DNA from: Sphingomonas alba
GTDB lineage: Bacteria; Pseudomonadota; Alphaproteobacteria; Sphingomonadales; Sphingomonadaceae
Length of the DNA: 64,000 nt
Direction of reading: 5' to 3'
Assembly (NCBI RefSeq): GCF_023516555.1
Contig: NZ_JAMGBD010000001.1
Span: 620,001-684,000 of the forward strand
The stretch's first letter is position 1, and each line of letters opens with the position of its first letter. Below, piece after piece: positions 34,392-42,667 of the stretch. The position numbers and the translations under genes are program-made. The notes below the pieces were generated by a model. The model had not been told where the DNA came from. It made no database searches and saw only the letters and a list, made by a program, of their open reading frames with translations.

Positions 34392-35684
34392 TCAGAGCGA
34401 CCAATAGTCGATGCCGGCGGGCATGTCCTTGCCCCGCCACATCGCCTTGATGTCGGCCAGCGTCCCATCCGGAGCGACCAAAGCCGCCAGCTGGTCCCGA
34501 TCGAAGTCGCGATACTGGTCATGCTTTACCGCGCCGATGACCAGGTCGAAGGCCCGTCCATCCACTTTTTCGGGCTCGCGGCCGAATTCGGCCCTGACTT
34601 CACGGGGGTCCGCGTGCGGATCGGCAACCGAAACCCGATGGCCCAATTGCTCCAATCGCTCGATCAGGTCGGCGGAGCGGCTGTTGCGGAGGTCGGGCAC
34701 GTTTTCCTTGAACGTCAGGCCCAACACCAGTGCCGTGCCGGCCTTGCCCGCGCGATGCGCATGCAGCCGGTCGGCGATCCAGCGCCCCATGCCGTCATTG
34801 GTGTCGCGCCCGGCAAGGATGACCTGCGGATGGTGGCCAAGGCTCTGCGCCAGGTGACTGAGGTAATAAGGGTCGACGCCGATGCAGTGGCCGCCGACGA
34901 GGCCGGGTTCGAATCCGAGGAAATTCCATTTCGTCTTCGCTGCAGCCAGCACATCCCACGTGCTGACGCCCATGCCGCCGAGGATCTGCGCGACCTCGTT
35001 CATAAAGGCGACATTGATGTCCCGCTGGGCGTTCTCGATGACCTTGGCGGCTTCGGCGGCCTTGATCGAAGCGGCCCGGAACACGCCGGCGCTGGTTATG
35101 GCGCCGTAGACTTGGGCAAGCTGCTCCACGACCTCGTCGTCCTCGCCGGCGATCACCTTGACGATCTTGTCGATACTGTGGATCCGGTCGCCGGGGTTGA
35201 TGCGCTCCGGGCTGTAGCCCAGCCGGAAGTCGCGCCCGCGCTTCAGGCCGGCTGCCTCCAGTGCCCCGCCGCAGGTTTCCTCGGTCACGCCGGGATAGAC
35301 GGTACTTTCATAAACAATTGTCGGCCGCCTGGCGGGATCGGCCACCCGGGCAATCATCGCAGTCGCCGACAACACGGCGCCAAGGTCCGGCCTGTTCGCC
35401 ATATCCACCGGCGTCGGGACGGTGACGATGTAGACATCGGCGGCGCCGCAATCGGCTTCATCGCTCGTCAGGTTGAGGGACGATGCCGCAAGCCTTGCAG
35501 CCTCGATTTCGCCCGTACGGTCGTGGCCCTCGCGAAGCTCGCCGATGCGACCTTTGTCGATATCGAAACCGACCACCGCAAAATGCTCTGCGAGCGCCAC
35601 GGCCAATGGCAGGCCAACATAGCCGAGGCCCGCCACCACAATCCTGGTCTTACCGCTTTGCGCCATATCCGCTTCAGAACTCAT
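34392..35684 (-). CDS. UDP-N-acetylhexosamine-type dehydrogenase (TviB/WbpA-like)
   Basis: A 430-residue NAD-dependent 4-electron dehydrogenase oxidising C6 of a UDP-sugar to a uronate. Rossmann motif GLGYVGLPLAVALAEHF (~18-34) and catalytic GGHCIGVDPYYL (Cys). Features such as STVYPGVTEETCG and GYSPERINPGD place it with the UDP-GlcNAc/GalNAc dehydrogenase branch and not UDP-glucose. Operon with the sugar transferase downstream and the UDP-glucose dehydrogenase upstream. Confidence 0.9.
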   Translation of the reverse strand: MSSEADMAQSGKTRIVVAGLGYVGLPLAVALAEHFAVVGFDIDKGRIGELREGHDRTGEIEAARLAASSLNLTSDEADCGAADVYIVTVPTPVDMANRPDLGAVLSATAMIARVADPARRPTIVYESTVYPGVTEETCGGALEAAGLKRGRDFRLGYSPERINPGDRIHSIDKIVKVIAGEDDEVVEQLAQVYGAITSAGVFRAASIKAAEAAKVIENAQRDINVAFMNEVAQILGGMGVSTWDVLAAAKTKWNFLGFEPGLVGGHCIGVDPYYLSHLAQSLGHHPQVILAGRDTNDGMGRWIADRLHAHRAGKAGTALVLGLTFKENVPDLRNSRSADLIERLEQLGHRVSVADPHADPREVRAEFGREPEKVDGRAFDLVIGAVKHDQYRDFDRDQLAALVAPDGTLADIKAMWRGKDMPAGIDYWSL

Positions 35685-35716
35685 TTGAGTCCACTACGGG
35701 CGCAATTCAGTCCATT

Positions 35717-37042
35717 CTAGACCGAGTTTGCTCCATATTGGCCACGACCAACTCCAAAATGGACCAATCCGAAGCGCTCCACTTCGGCCCGGTCATAGAC
35801 ATTTCGAAGATCGACCAAGGCTTTGCCCTTCATCTTCTGCGCGATCACTTCGAGGTCGAGCGCCCGGAATTCGTCCCATTCAGTAACGATAACGACTGCG
35901 TCCGCGCCCGCTGCCGTCTCATATTCATCCTCTGCAAAAGTGATGCCGGGCAGCAAAGGCTCGGCCTGTTCGCGGCCGACGGGATCGAAGGCCGCGACTT
36001 CGGCGCCGCCTTCCAGCAGTCGCTGGATCAACGGGATGGACGGTGCGTCACGCATGTCATCGGTGTTCGGCTTGAAGGTGAGGCCGAGGACCCCGATGCG
36101 CTTGCCCTTGAGGCTGCCACCGACCGCCTTTGCTACGCGATCTGCCATCGCCGCCTTGCGGTCGTCGTTGACGCTGACGACGGTCGAGATGATCCTCTGT
36201 TCCACTCCCGCCTCTTCGGCGGTCCTCAGCAACGCCAGCGTATCCTTGGGGAAGCAGCTGCCGCCATAACCGGGGCCGGCATGCAGGAACTTGGCGCCGA
36301 TGCGGTTGTCGAGGCCGATGCCGCGCGCCACTTCCTGGACGTCCGCGCCGACCGCTTCGCACAGGTCCGCCACTTCGTTGATGAAGCTGATCTTCATCGC
36401 CAGGAAGGCGTTGGCGGCATATTTGGTCAGCTCCGCGGTCCGTCGTCCGGTGAGCACGATCGGCGCCTGGTTAAGGAACAGGGGCCGGTAGATCTCTTTC
36501 AGGACTTCACGGGCGTGGTCGTCCTCGGCGCCGACCACAATCCGGTCGGGAATCTTGAAATCGCGGATCGCGGCGCCCTCACGCAGGAATTCGGGGTTTG
36601 ACGCGACGCTGCAACCTTCGGGCGCGCCCTCTTCCTTCAGGATTTCGGCGATACGATCGCCTGTGCCGACCGGCACGGTCGATTTGGTGACGACGACGAT
36701 CGGCTTGGTTGCCGCCTTGGCTAGCTCCCGCACCGCTTCGTAGACATAGGTCAGGTCGGCATGCCCATCGCCGCGGCGGGCCGGCGTGCCGACGGCGATG
36801 AACACCGCGTCCGCGCGCTCGATTCCCGCCTTGAGATCCGTCGTGAACGACAGGCGGCCGTGCTGGATGTTGGACTTTACCAGCCCTTCCAGCCCCGGCT
36901 CCCAGATCGGCATGACCCCGGCCTTGATCTTGTCGATCTTGGCGGTGTCCTTGTCGATGCAGGTCACGTGGTGGCCGAAGTCGGCAAAGCAGGCGCCGGA
37001 AACGAGGCCGACATAGCCCGTGCCGATCATGGCGAGATGCAT
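35717..37042 (-). CDS. ugd: UDP-glucose 6-dehydrogenase
   Basis: Makes UDP-glucuronate from UDP-glucose for surface polysaccharide. 441 residues; MIGTGYVGLVSGACFADFG is the NAD fold, SNPEFLREG and the catalytic Cys in GPGYGGSCFPKD identify the Ugd branch. It starts the polysaccharide operon; the next gene starts 32 bases after its stop. With the second dehydrogenase the cell could supply two acidic sugar nucleotides. Confidence 0.96.
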   Translation of the reverse strand: MHLAMIGTGYVGLVSGACFADFGHHVTCIDKDTAKIDKIKAGVMPIWEPGLEGLVKSNIQHGRLSFTTDLKAGIERADAVFIAVGTPARRGDGHADLTYVYEAVRELAKAATKPIVVVTKSTVPVGTGDRIAEILKEEGAPEGCSVASNPEFLREGAAIRDFKIPDRIVVGAEDDHAREVLKEIYRPLFLNQAPIVLTGRRTAELTKYAANAFLAMKISFINEVADLCEAVGADVQEVARGIGLDNRIGAKFLHAGPGYGGSCFPKDTLALLRTAEEAGVEQRIISTVVSVNDDRKAAMADRVAKAVGGSLKGKRIGVLGLTFKPNTDDMRDAPSIPLIQRLLEGGAEVAAFDPVGREQAEPLLPGITFAEDEYETAAGADAVVIVTEWDEFRALDLEVIAQKMKGKALVDLRNVYDRAEVERFGLVHFGVGRGQYGANSV

Positions 37043-37112
37043 GGAATACCCTTTGGAAGACTGATCGACCGCGCCTTTAGCCGCGCCGCCCCTGCCGTGC
37101 TAGGCCCAGCGA

Positions 37113-37445
37113 ATGACCGACATCACGATCAGGCTCGAAAAGCAGGACGAACGCCACGGCCGTTACGTCGCACAGGTCGAAGGCCGGGACGGCGAAGCTG
37201 AGCTGACCTTCACCTGGCGCGGCGAGCACCTGCTTTCCGCCGACCACACCGAGACGCCCGATGATCTGCGCGGCATGGGTATTGCGCTGGCCCTGGTGGA
37301 ACGCCTCGTCGCGGATGCCCGCGCCCAGGGGTTCAAAATCATCCCTCTCTGCCCCTACATCCACGACAAATATGAAAGCCACCCCGAGTGGGCGGACGTG
37401 ATGACGAGCGCCCCGGGAGAGCTCCCGCACATCGTCATCCGCTAG
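37113..37445 (+). CDS. YjdJ/NATD1-type small GNAT protein
   Basis: A 110-residue minimal acetyltransferase-fold protein with [25 protein letters not shown] (acetyl-CoA loop) and [21 protein letters not shown] near the end, the usual pattern of YjdJ/NATD1 proteins. Substrate unknown. It lies 47 bases ahead of rimO on the same strand and may be co-transcribed with it. Confidence 0.85.
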   Translation: MTDITIRLEKQDERHGRYVAQVEGRDGEAELTFTWRGEHLLSADHTETPDDLRGMGIALALVERLVADARAQGFKIIPLCPYIHDKYESHPEWADVMTSAPGELPHIVIR

Positions 37446-37492
37446 CGCCTTCTTTTCGCCCGAAAAGTCGCTATATCGCGGCCGCTTCCGTT

Positions 37493-38845
37493 ATGGCCAA
37501 AGTTCTTCCCACCCCGCCGCGCGTCGGCATGGTATCGCTCGGCTGCCCCAAGGCGCTGGTCGATTCCGAGCGAATCCTCACCAAGCTCCGCGCCGAAGGT
37601 TATGAGATGTCGCCCGATTATGCCGGCGCCGACGTCGTGCTCGTCAACACCTGCGGTTTCCTCGATTCCGCCAAGGAAGAGAGCCTCGAAGCGATTGGGG
37701 AAGCGATCGCGGAGAACGGCCGCGTCGTTGTCACCGGCTGCATGGGCAAGGAAGCCGAAATCATCCGCAACCGCTTCCCGGACGTGCTCGCGATTACCGG
37801 CCCGCAACAGTATGAGGAAGTCGTCGCCGCCGTCCACGAGGCCGCGCCGCCGATCCCCTCACCATTCGTCGACCTGGTACCCGAAGCCGGCCTGAAGCTG
37901 ACGCCGCGCCACTATAGCTATGTGAAGATCTCCGAGGGCTGCAATCACCGCTGCGCCTTCTGCATCATCCCATCGATCCGCGGCGACCTCGCCAGCCGCC
38001 GTCCTGACGCCATCCTCCGCGAAGCGGAAAAGCTCGTGGCGGCAGGCACCAAAGAATTGTTGGTCATCAGCCAGGACACCAGCGCCTATGGCCTCGACCT
38101 CAAGCATGCGGCCTATCCGCTCAAGGGCGGCGGTGAAGTCCGCGCTCACATGACCGACCTCGCCGCGGCGATGGGCGAATTGCGCACTCCGGAGGGTGAG
38201 ACTCCCTGGGTCCGCCTCCACTACGTCTACCCCTATCCGCACGTCGACCGCATCATCCCGATGATGGCGGCGGGCAAGGTGCTGCCCTACCTCGACATCC
38301 CGTTCCAGCACGCCTCGCCGAAGGTGCTCCGCGCCATGAAGCGCCCGGCGAACGAAGCGAAGGTGCTCGAGCGGCTGCAGGCGTGGCGCGCAATCGTCCC
38401 CGACATCGCCGTCCGCTCCAGCTTCGTCGTTGGCTTCCCGGGCGAGACCGAGGAGGACTTCCAGTATCTCCTCGACTGGCTGGGTGAGGCCCAGCTCGAC
38501 CGCGTCGGGGCCTTCAAGTTCGAACCCGTCGAGGGCGCCTCCGCCAACGACCTCCCCGACCCCGTTTCGGACGAGGAGAAGCAGGACCGCTACGACCGCA
38601 TCATGGCCCTCTCGGCCCGCATCAGCGCCGACAAGCTCGCCGCCAAGGTCGGCTCGACCCTCGACGTCCTGATCGACGCGGTCGATGAAAAAACAGGCGG
38701 CGCGACCGGCCGCTCCAAGGCCGACGCCCCGGAAATCGACGGCGAAGTCCATTTACGCGACGCCAGCGGCCTCAAGCCGGGCGATATCGTCCGCGCCAAT
38801 ATCGAAGAGTCAGACGAGCACGATCTCTACGGCGTCCCCGCCTAA
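37493..38845 (+). CDS. rimO: ribosomal protein S12 methylthiotransferase
   Basis: Radical-SAM enzyme that adds a methylthio group to an Asp of ribosomal protein S12. 450 residues in three parts: an N-terminal UPF0004 domain binding an auxiliary cluster ([24 protein letters not shown]), radical-SAM core with CNHRCAFC (CX3CX2C), and a C-terminal TRAM domain. The start at 37493 gives the family N-terminus. Stop overlaps the convergent small gene. Confidence 0.97.
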   Translation: MAKVLPTPPRVGMVSLGCPKALVDSERILTKLRAEGYEMSPDYAGADVVLVNTCGFLDSAKEESLEAIGEAIAENGRVVVTGCMGKEAEIIRNRFPDVLAITGPQQYEEVVAAVHEAAPPIPSPFVDLVPEAGLKLTPRHYSYVKISEGCNHRCAFCIIPSIRGDLASRRPDAILREAEKLVAAGTKELLVISQDTSAYGLDLKHAAYPLKGGGEVRAHMTDLAAAMGELRTPEGETPWVRLHYVYPYPHVDRIIPMMAAGKVLPYLDIPFQHASPKVLRAMKRPANEAKVLERLQAWRAIVPDIAVRSSFVVGFPGETEEDFQYLLDWLGEAQLDRVGAFKFEPVEGASANDLPDPVSDEEKQDRYDRIMALSARISADKLAAKVGSTLDVLIDAVDEKTGGATGRSKADAPEIDGEVHLRDASGLKPGDIVRANIEESDEHDLYGVPA

Positions 38846-39072
38846 AGCGCCCGCCGCCGCTCGCCGCTCAGCCGGTCCCCGACCTCGCTTTGCGCCAGGA
38901 AGTCGCGCATCATCTCGCGGACGTCTTCGTAGGTGCCCAGCCGCACCGAGCCGCTGGTCCCCGGCCAGCTGGCAAAGACGAAACCGTCCTCAAGGCTAAA
39001 GAGGAGTGCGTCGCTGGCATGAGCGTTAGCGGGCGAGAGGTGCATTCCCCACATGGCGTTGGCCCTATCCAT
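38842..39072 (-). CDS. 76-residue conserved-looking protein
   Basis: Reads [20 protein letters not shown], then [21 protein letters not shown] and [16 protein letters not shown] before a basic end. No signal or membrane part. The codon use looks coding (mostly G/C third bases) and a plausible stress-type promoter lies 55-80 bases upstream. Its stop overlaps that of rimO on the other strand. Function unknown. Confidence 0.6.
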   Translation of the reverse strand: MDRANAMWGMHLSPANAHASDALLFSLEDGFVFASWPGTSGSVRLGTYEDVREMMRDFLAQSEVGDRLSGERRRAL

Positions 39073-39126
39073 TCCCCTGTTATCCTGACATTTTGACCGG
39101 CAGCCCGAGCGCCGCCCATCGCATTA

Positions 39127-39153
39127 ATTACGGATTAACAACGGAAATGTTCC
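39127..39153 (-). promoter_or_regulatory. candidate general-stress (EcfG-type) promoter
   Basis: Minus strand GGAAC (39149-39153), 16 bases, then CGTAAT. The alphaproteobacterial EcfG consensus is GGAAC, 16-17 bases, CGTT, so the -10 has one mismatch. It would drive the 76-residue gene. Confidence 0.3.
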
Positions 39154-39194
39154 CCCATGGGAAAAGGCCTTAGGGCGAGGTTGCGGGTCTTTCC

Positions 39195-39359
39195 CTAGCC
39201 GTTTTTGCCGTCGAGCCCCTGCGACCGTTCCTCGGCCGCTCGCTCATAGGAATCGGCAAGCTGCGCGAAGACCTTGCGGCCTTCCTCCGTCAGCGCCGTC
39301 TGCGCGAGCTGGCGATAGGACGCCGCGCGCGCGCGCAACTGCTTCACAACCTCAGGCAT
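39195..39359 (-). CDS. 54-residue helical protein
   Basis: Encodes MPEVVKQLRARAASYRQLAQ, TALTEEGRKVFAQLADSYER and a short polar tail ending GKNG. Almost all helix, Ala/Gln/Arg-rich. GGAG stands about six bases before the ATG. It resembles the 68-residue protein at 40184 (R-x-L-A-Q, later Q-L/M-A-D, then A-E), so the two are probably paralogues. Small proteins of this type are common near sphingomonad housekeeping genes; role unknown. Confidence 0.6.
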   Translation of the reverse strand: MPEVVKQLRARAASYRQLAQTALTEEGRKVFAQLADSYERAAEERSQGLDGKNG

Positions 39360-39491
39360 TTCCCGCTCCAGCCCGAGTGACCCCGGCCCGAAACTATAGC
39401 GAATCGCAGACCCGTTGTTTAATTTTTATTAATCTCGCGAAAATGGCGCCCCGGGGACCTTCCTCGCGGCGCCATTCTCGAACTCCCGGTC

Positions 39492-39926
39492 TTACGGCCA
39501 CCAGACCCATTCGTCGGAGTCGATGCGGCCATTGCCGTTGCGATCGATCCTTCCCCAGGCATTGGCCGACCAATATTCGTCGGCGCTGAGGTAACCGTCA
39601 CCATTGGCGTCGAACGAGGTCCAATAGTTCGGCCAATAGTCCGGATGGTAATAGGCCTCGCGGTAGAAGCCGCCGGCGCGATAGCAATGTTCGAACTCGC
39701 TCCGGCTGATGCGGCCGTCGTGGTTCATGTCCCAATAGCCGTAGCTGCTGGTTCGATAGGTGTTCCATTCGTCGCCACTGATGAAGCCGTCATTGTTGAC
39801 GTCGACATATCCATAGGTGCCGCAAACACCGCCAGCTGAAGCAACGCCTACCGGCGCCGTATTAAACGCGCAGCCGGCAAGGCCTGCCGTGCCTGCGAGT
39901 AGGATCGGTAAAATGAACTTACGCAT
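39492..39926 (-). CDS. EF-hand calcium-binding lipoprotein
   Basis: A 144-residue predicted lipoprotein (lipobox LAGC, Cys19) with four EF-hand loops: DVNNDGFISGDEW, DMNHDGRISRSEF, DANGDGYLSADEY and DRNGNGRIDSDEW. Each has the Asp-x-Asp/Asn-x-Asp/Asn-Gly spacing and a final acidic residue, so all four look able to bind calcium. A Tyr/Trp-rich segment joins loops 2 and 3. It would sit in the periplasm facing Ca2+. Start 39926 follows GGAGAG. Confidence 0.85.
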   Translation of the reverse strand: MRKFILPILLAGTAGLAGCAFNTAPVGVASAGGVCGTYGYVDVNNDGFISGDEWNTYRTSSYGYWDMNHDGRISRSEFEHCYRAGGFYREAYYHPDYWPNYWTSFDANGDGYLSADEYWSANAWGRIDRNGNGRIDSDEWVWWP

Positions 39927-40020
39927 TGGGCTCTCCTCATCGAGCCCCCCACTGGCCGCACTGACGCGGCATGACCCAAAAACCCCCGAAATCGGTCGCT
40001 GTTCCGCGTCAGGGGCCCCC

Positions 40021-40136
40021 GAGCGCAAGGAGAGAATTGCAAAGCAATTGTCGACTAGCGCGCAGAGAGGGCGCGGCCCGGCCGGCCTGCGCGCATTGGC
40101 GCGACAGGACCGACGTCACGAATTTACTTCGTGACG
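40021..40136 (+). repeat. multi-hairpin repeat element, copy B
   Basis: Within the 257-base gap upstream of the 68-residue gene. Same order as copy A: GAGCGCAAG, hairpin 1 (AATTGC-aaa-GCAATT, 40035-40049), GTCGACTAGCGCGCAGAGAGG, GGCCGGCC, hairpin 2 (GCGC/GCGC region), GGACCGACGTC, hairpin 3 (CGTCACGAA-tttac-TTCGTGACG, 40114-40136). Stems differ from copy A but stay paired. Confidence 0.7.
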
Positions 40137-40183
40137 GCGCAGGCGGCATTGCTTCATTCCTCCATCGAGCCCATTTGGCAGCG

Positions 40184-40390
40184 ATGAATCGCGAGCAACT
40201 GATCGCCAAGATGCGTGGCCGTATCGAGATGTGCCGCCGCCTCGCCCAATCGACGACGGACCAGCGCACGGCTGACACACTGCGTCAGATGGCCGACGAA
40301 GGCGATCGAGACTTGGCCGAGTTGATGGCCCAGCCAGTAAGCGAGCCGGCCGAGATCGAGATCAAGCCGGAGGCTCCCCCGGCCGCATAG
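40184..40390 (+). CDS. 68-residue helical protein
   Basis: Reads MNREQLIAKMRGRIEMCRRL, then an Asp/Arg/Ala-rich helix (TLRQMADEGDRDLAELMAQP) and an acidic/Pro tail. No signal peptide. Its R-x-L-A-Q...Q-M-A-D...A-E pattern resembles the 54-residue protein on the other strand at 39195. Copy B of the hairpin repeat ends 47 bases before it. Function unknown. Confidence 0.6.
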   Translation: MNREQLIAKMRGRIEMCRRLAQSTTDQRTADTLRQMADEGDRDLAELMAQPVSEPAEIEIKPEAPPAA

Positions 40391-40475
40391 GCCGATGAAT
40401 GCTTCGCAGTGGGCGCTTGGAACCTCAGGCCAGGAAGAGTAAGCCGAACGCTTCTTGGGCTGGAGGGACCGTCCA

Positions 40476-40922
40476 ATGACCGTCAAGCAAATGTTCGCTC
40501 TATCGTTCGCCGCGTCGGCGTCACTGATTGCCACCGCCGTTTCCGCCGGGGGCGGTTTGGAAGGCAATACGCGGCGGTTTAGCGCCAATATGACAGGTGC
40601 GGCCGAGGTGCCGGGTCCCGGCGATACGGACGGAACCGGCAAGGCCATTCTCGAGCTCGATCCGGCTCACGATCGCCTCTGTTACAAGCTGAAGGTTGAA
40701 GGAATCGACCCCGCAACCATGTCGCATATCCATCTTGGCGCCGAAGGCGTTGCGGGCGCTGTCGCCGTAAAACTGGACCCGCCCACCAAGGGCGTCAGCG
40801 GCAACTGCACCCAGATTCCGCCCGAATTGACCCAAGGGCTGATGAAGAAGGCATCCGACTATTACGTCAACGTCCACAATGACGCCTTCCCCAACGGCGC
40901 CATCAGGGGCCAGGTCAAATAG
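40476..40922 (+). CDS. CHRD-domain exported protein
   Basis: A 148-residue protein with signal peptide (MTVKQMFALSFAASASLIATAVSAG) and one CHRD domain (chordin-like): FSANMTGAAEVPGPGDTDGTGKA, MSHIHLGAEGVAGAVAVKLDPP, YYVNVHNDAFPNGAIRGQVK. The VHN...GAIRGQ end is diagnostic. Bacterial CHRD proteins are extracytoplasmic and their role is unclear. GGAGGG precedes the ATG. Copy C of the hairpin repeat follows directly. Confidence 0.88.
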   Translation: MTVKQMFALSFAASASLIATAVSAGGGLEGNTRRFSANMTGAAEVPGPGDTDGTGKAILELDPAHDRLCYKLKVEGIDPATMSHIHLGAEGVAGAVAVKLDPPTKGVSGNCTQIPPELTQGLMKKASDYYVNVHNDAFPNGAIRGQVK

Positions 40923-40927
40923 CTGCC

Positions 40928-41039
40928 GAGCGCAGTTAAGAGACGCGCAGCGTCACCTGAACTGCGCGAAAGATAGCGAATTGCGGCCAGCCCGCGGCGC
41001 AGCGGACGGGACTGACGTCCTGCGATTCACTCGCATGAC
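40928..41039 (+). repeat. multi-hairpin repeat element, copy C
   Basis: GAGCGCAG start; hairpin 1 (GCGCAGTT/AACTGCGC, 40930-40967, with an inner GACGC-gca-GCGTC), GGCCAGCC, a GC-rich hairpin 2, GGGACTGACGTC, and hairpin 3 (GTCcTGCGA-ttcac-TCGCAtGAC, 41017-41039). Same loop (ttcac) as copy A. Confidence 0.68.
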
Positions 41040-41113
41040 TGCCCCACCGAATCCCCAGAACAAACCACTCTCGGAGCGACCCCGCAAATGGTCGAACGCG
41101 GAGACTCGCCCGT

Positions 41114-41172
41114 CCACGTCATCCCCGCGAACGCGGGCATTCGCCTCTCCACGTCATCCCCGCGAACGCGGG
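41114..41172 (+). repeat. tandem pair of 24-base palindromic repeats
   Basis: Two copies (41114-41137 and 41149-41172) of CCACGTCATCCCCGCGAACG followed by CGGG. Each contains a CCCGCG/CGCGGG palindrome. Likely members of an abundant dispersed repeat; part of the gene-free stretch. Confidence 0.8.
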
Positions 41173-41352
41173 GATCCCGCTTCCCTCAGACATTGATCGT
41201 CTCGAACAAGTCGTCTGCACGCCGAAAAATTGCTGCAGTGCAAGAGTCCCCTTTGGGTGGAAAGCTGCCACCACCTTTGCGTCTGCCATATCCGGGAACG
41301 CGAAGGTCGCCGAGCAGTGATCGCTTGGCGGCGTAAAGCTCGGCCGAACGTT

Positions 41353-42375
41353 CTAAGGGTGCTCGACCGAGACTTTCGTCCCCGGTTCGTTTTCGCTGGT
41401 CGTCACGGTTGCGCCGAGTTGTTTGGCAAGTGCATCCACGATTCCGGTGCCAAGGCCCGGCGTTCCTGCGCCATCGCCATTGCCGATGCCAACTCCGTCA
41501 TCCTTGACGGTAAGCGACCAACCTTCTCCCTTAGCGGCATAGTCAACCGTGACTGAGCCGCTCTGCTCGGGTTCTGGGAAGGCATGCTTCAGCGCGTTGA
41601 TGACCAATTCGGTCACGATGAGCCCGAGACTGACCGACACGTTGGCAGTCGCCTTGGTGTCGTCGGCAGTCGAGGACAGCGAGATTCGCTCGGCATCGTC
41701 GATCATCGAAGCCCCGATGCTGTCGCACAGCTGCTTGAGGTAGGGGCGAAGCTCGACCTCGTCGTTCGAGGTTATGGCCAGCTGCTTTTGCAGCGTGGCA
41801 ATCGACATGACCCGGTTGTGCGCGCTGTAGAGGTGTGTGCGGGTTTCTTCGGACTGAACTCGGCGGGCGCTCTGCATGAGCACGCTGGCGATGATCTGAA
41901 GGCTGTTGGCGACGCGATGCTGGAGTTCCCTAAGCAGGATCTGCTTCTCCTGAACCAGCTCATCCTTCAACTTCGCCGCCAGCCGAGCCGACGTGATATC
42001 CGTGACCGTCATCGCAATCATGGGCTGTTGGCCGCCACCGAGGTCAAGGCGCTGCGCATTTATTGAGACGCAGGCCGTCGCGTGTCCGTCACGGACCAGG
42101 TTCATTTCATAGGATTCGACTGCCGCATTGTTGGCCAGCGTCGCCCGAAGCAGCGCATTGAGCTGGGGAACGTCCCATTCACCGTTACCGATTTTTGCCA
42201 GCGCAATGCCTTCAATGGCCCTCGGAACAATCCCGAAGGCGCTGCAGAACGACGCACTCGCGCTAATGACCACGAACCGGTCGTCAAGCACCAGCAGTGG
42301 CGCTTGGGATGATTCTATCAAGGCCAACGCAAGGCTGGCGGCGGCGTCGGGACGTAAGGGCGTAATAAATTCCAT
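41353..42375 (-). CDS. PAS sensor histidine kinase, HisKA_2 type
   Basis: A 340-residue soluble kinase. An N-terminal PAS-like domain (~20-130) precedes the HisKA_2 dimerisation block with phospho-acceptor His in LRELQHRVANSLQIIASVL (~150). The ATP-binding domain has N-box ELVINALKHAFPE and DDGVGIGNGDG. This type is common in alphaproteobacteria and often feeds the PhyR/EcfG general stress response. No receiver gene is adjacent, so it is an orphan. Start ATG 42375; a TTG two codons earlier is open. Confidence 0.88.
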   Translation of the reverse strand: MEFITPLRPDAAASLALALIESSQAPLLVLDDRFVVISASASFCSAFGIVPRAIEGIALAKIGNGEWDVPQLNALLRATLANNAAVESYEMNLVRDGHATACVSINAQRLDLGGGQQPMIAMTVTDITSARLAAKLKDELVQEKQILLRELQHRVANSLQIIASVLMQSARRVQSEETRTHLYSAHNRVMSIATLQKQLAITSNDEVELRPYLKQLCDSIGASMIDDAERISLSSTADDTKATANVSVSLGLIVTELVINALKHAFPEPEQSGSVTVDYAAKGEGWSLTVKDDGVGIGNGDGAGTPGLGTGIVDALAKQLGATVTTSENEPGTKVSVEHP

Positions 42376-42667
42376 GGCCAAGGCCTTCGGAGACCGAGAT
42401 CGTCGCGGGACTGCGATTGGCTCGGCAGAAATGCCGGACGTTAGACCGACCCGAAATGGCTGATCAAAAACGCGGAGAGGCCACTATACGCTTTGTTTCC
42501 AAAAACCTTGCATCAATTCGGGAGACCTAAAGACGGGCCTTCATGGCGTTGGGGCCGAGGTCGTCTAATGAGCTCACGCTAATGGCAGGAATGGGTCGAA
42601 AGCAGACTCTACCGCATTGCAAAAAAATTCTTTCCTACAGCCCCCAATCCATGATCCAATATGGTTC

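Larger units (their letters stand above)
40923..41352. other. 430-base gene-free stretch built of repeats
   Basis: Between the CHRD gene and the convergent kinase gene. It holds copy C of the hairpin element (40928-41039) and two 24-base GC-palindrome repeats (41114-41172). The remaining ~180 bases before 41352 show no gene, terminator or tRNA that I can recognise. Confidence 0.7.

Noticed and set aside
41101-41180. CRISPR array
   Set aside because: Only two 24-base palindromic copies with an 11-base gap; no further units and no cas gene. It is a dispersed repeat.
42376-42667. tRNA or small RNA gene in the kinase-unknown gap
   Set aside because: No cloverleaf, no hairpin-T-run and no conserved small ORF could be supported in the 292 bases.
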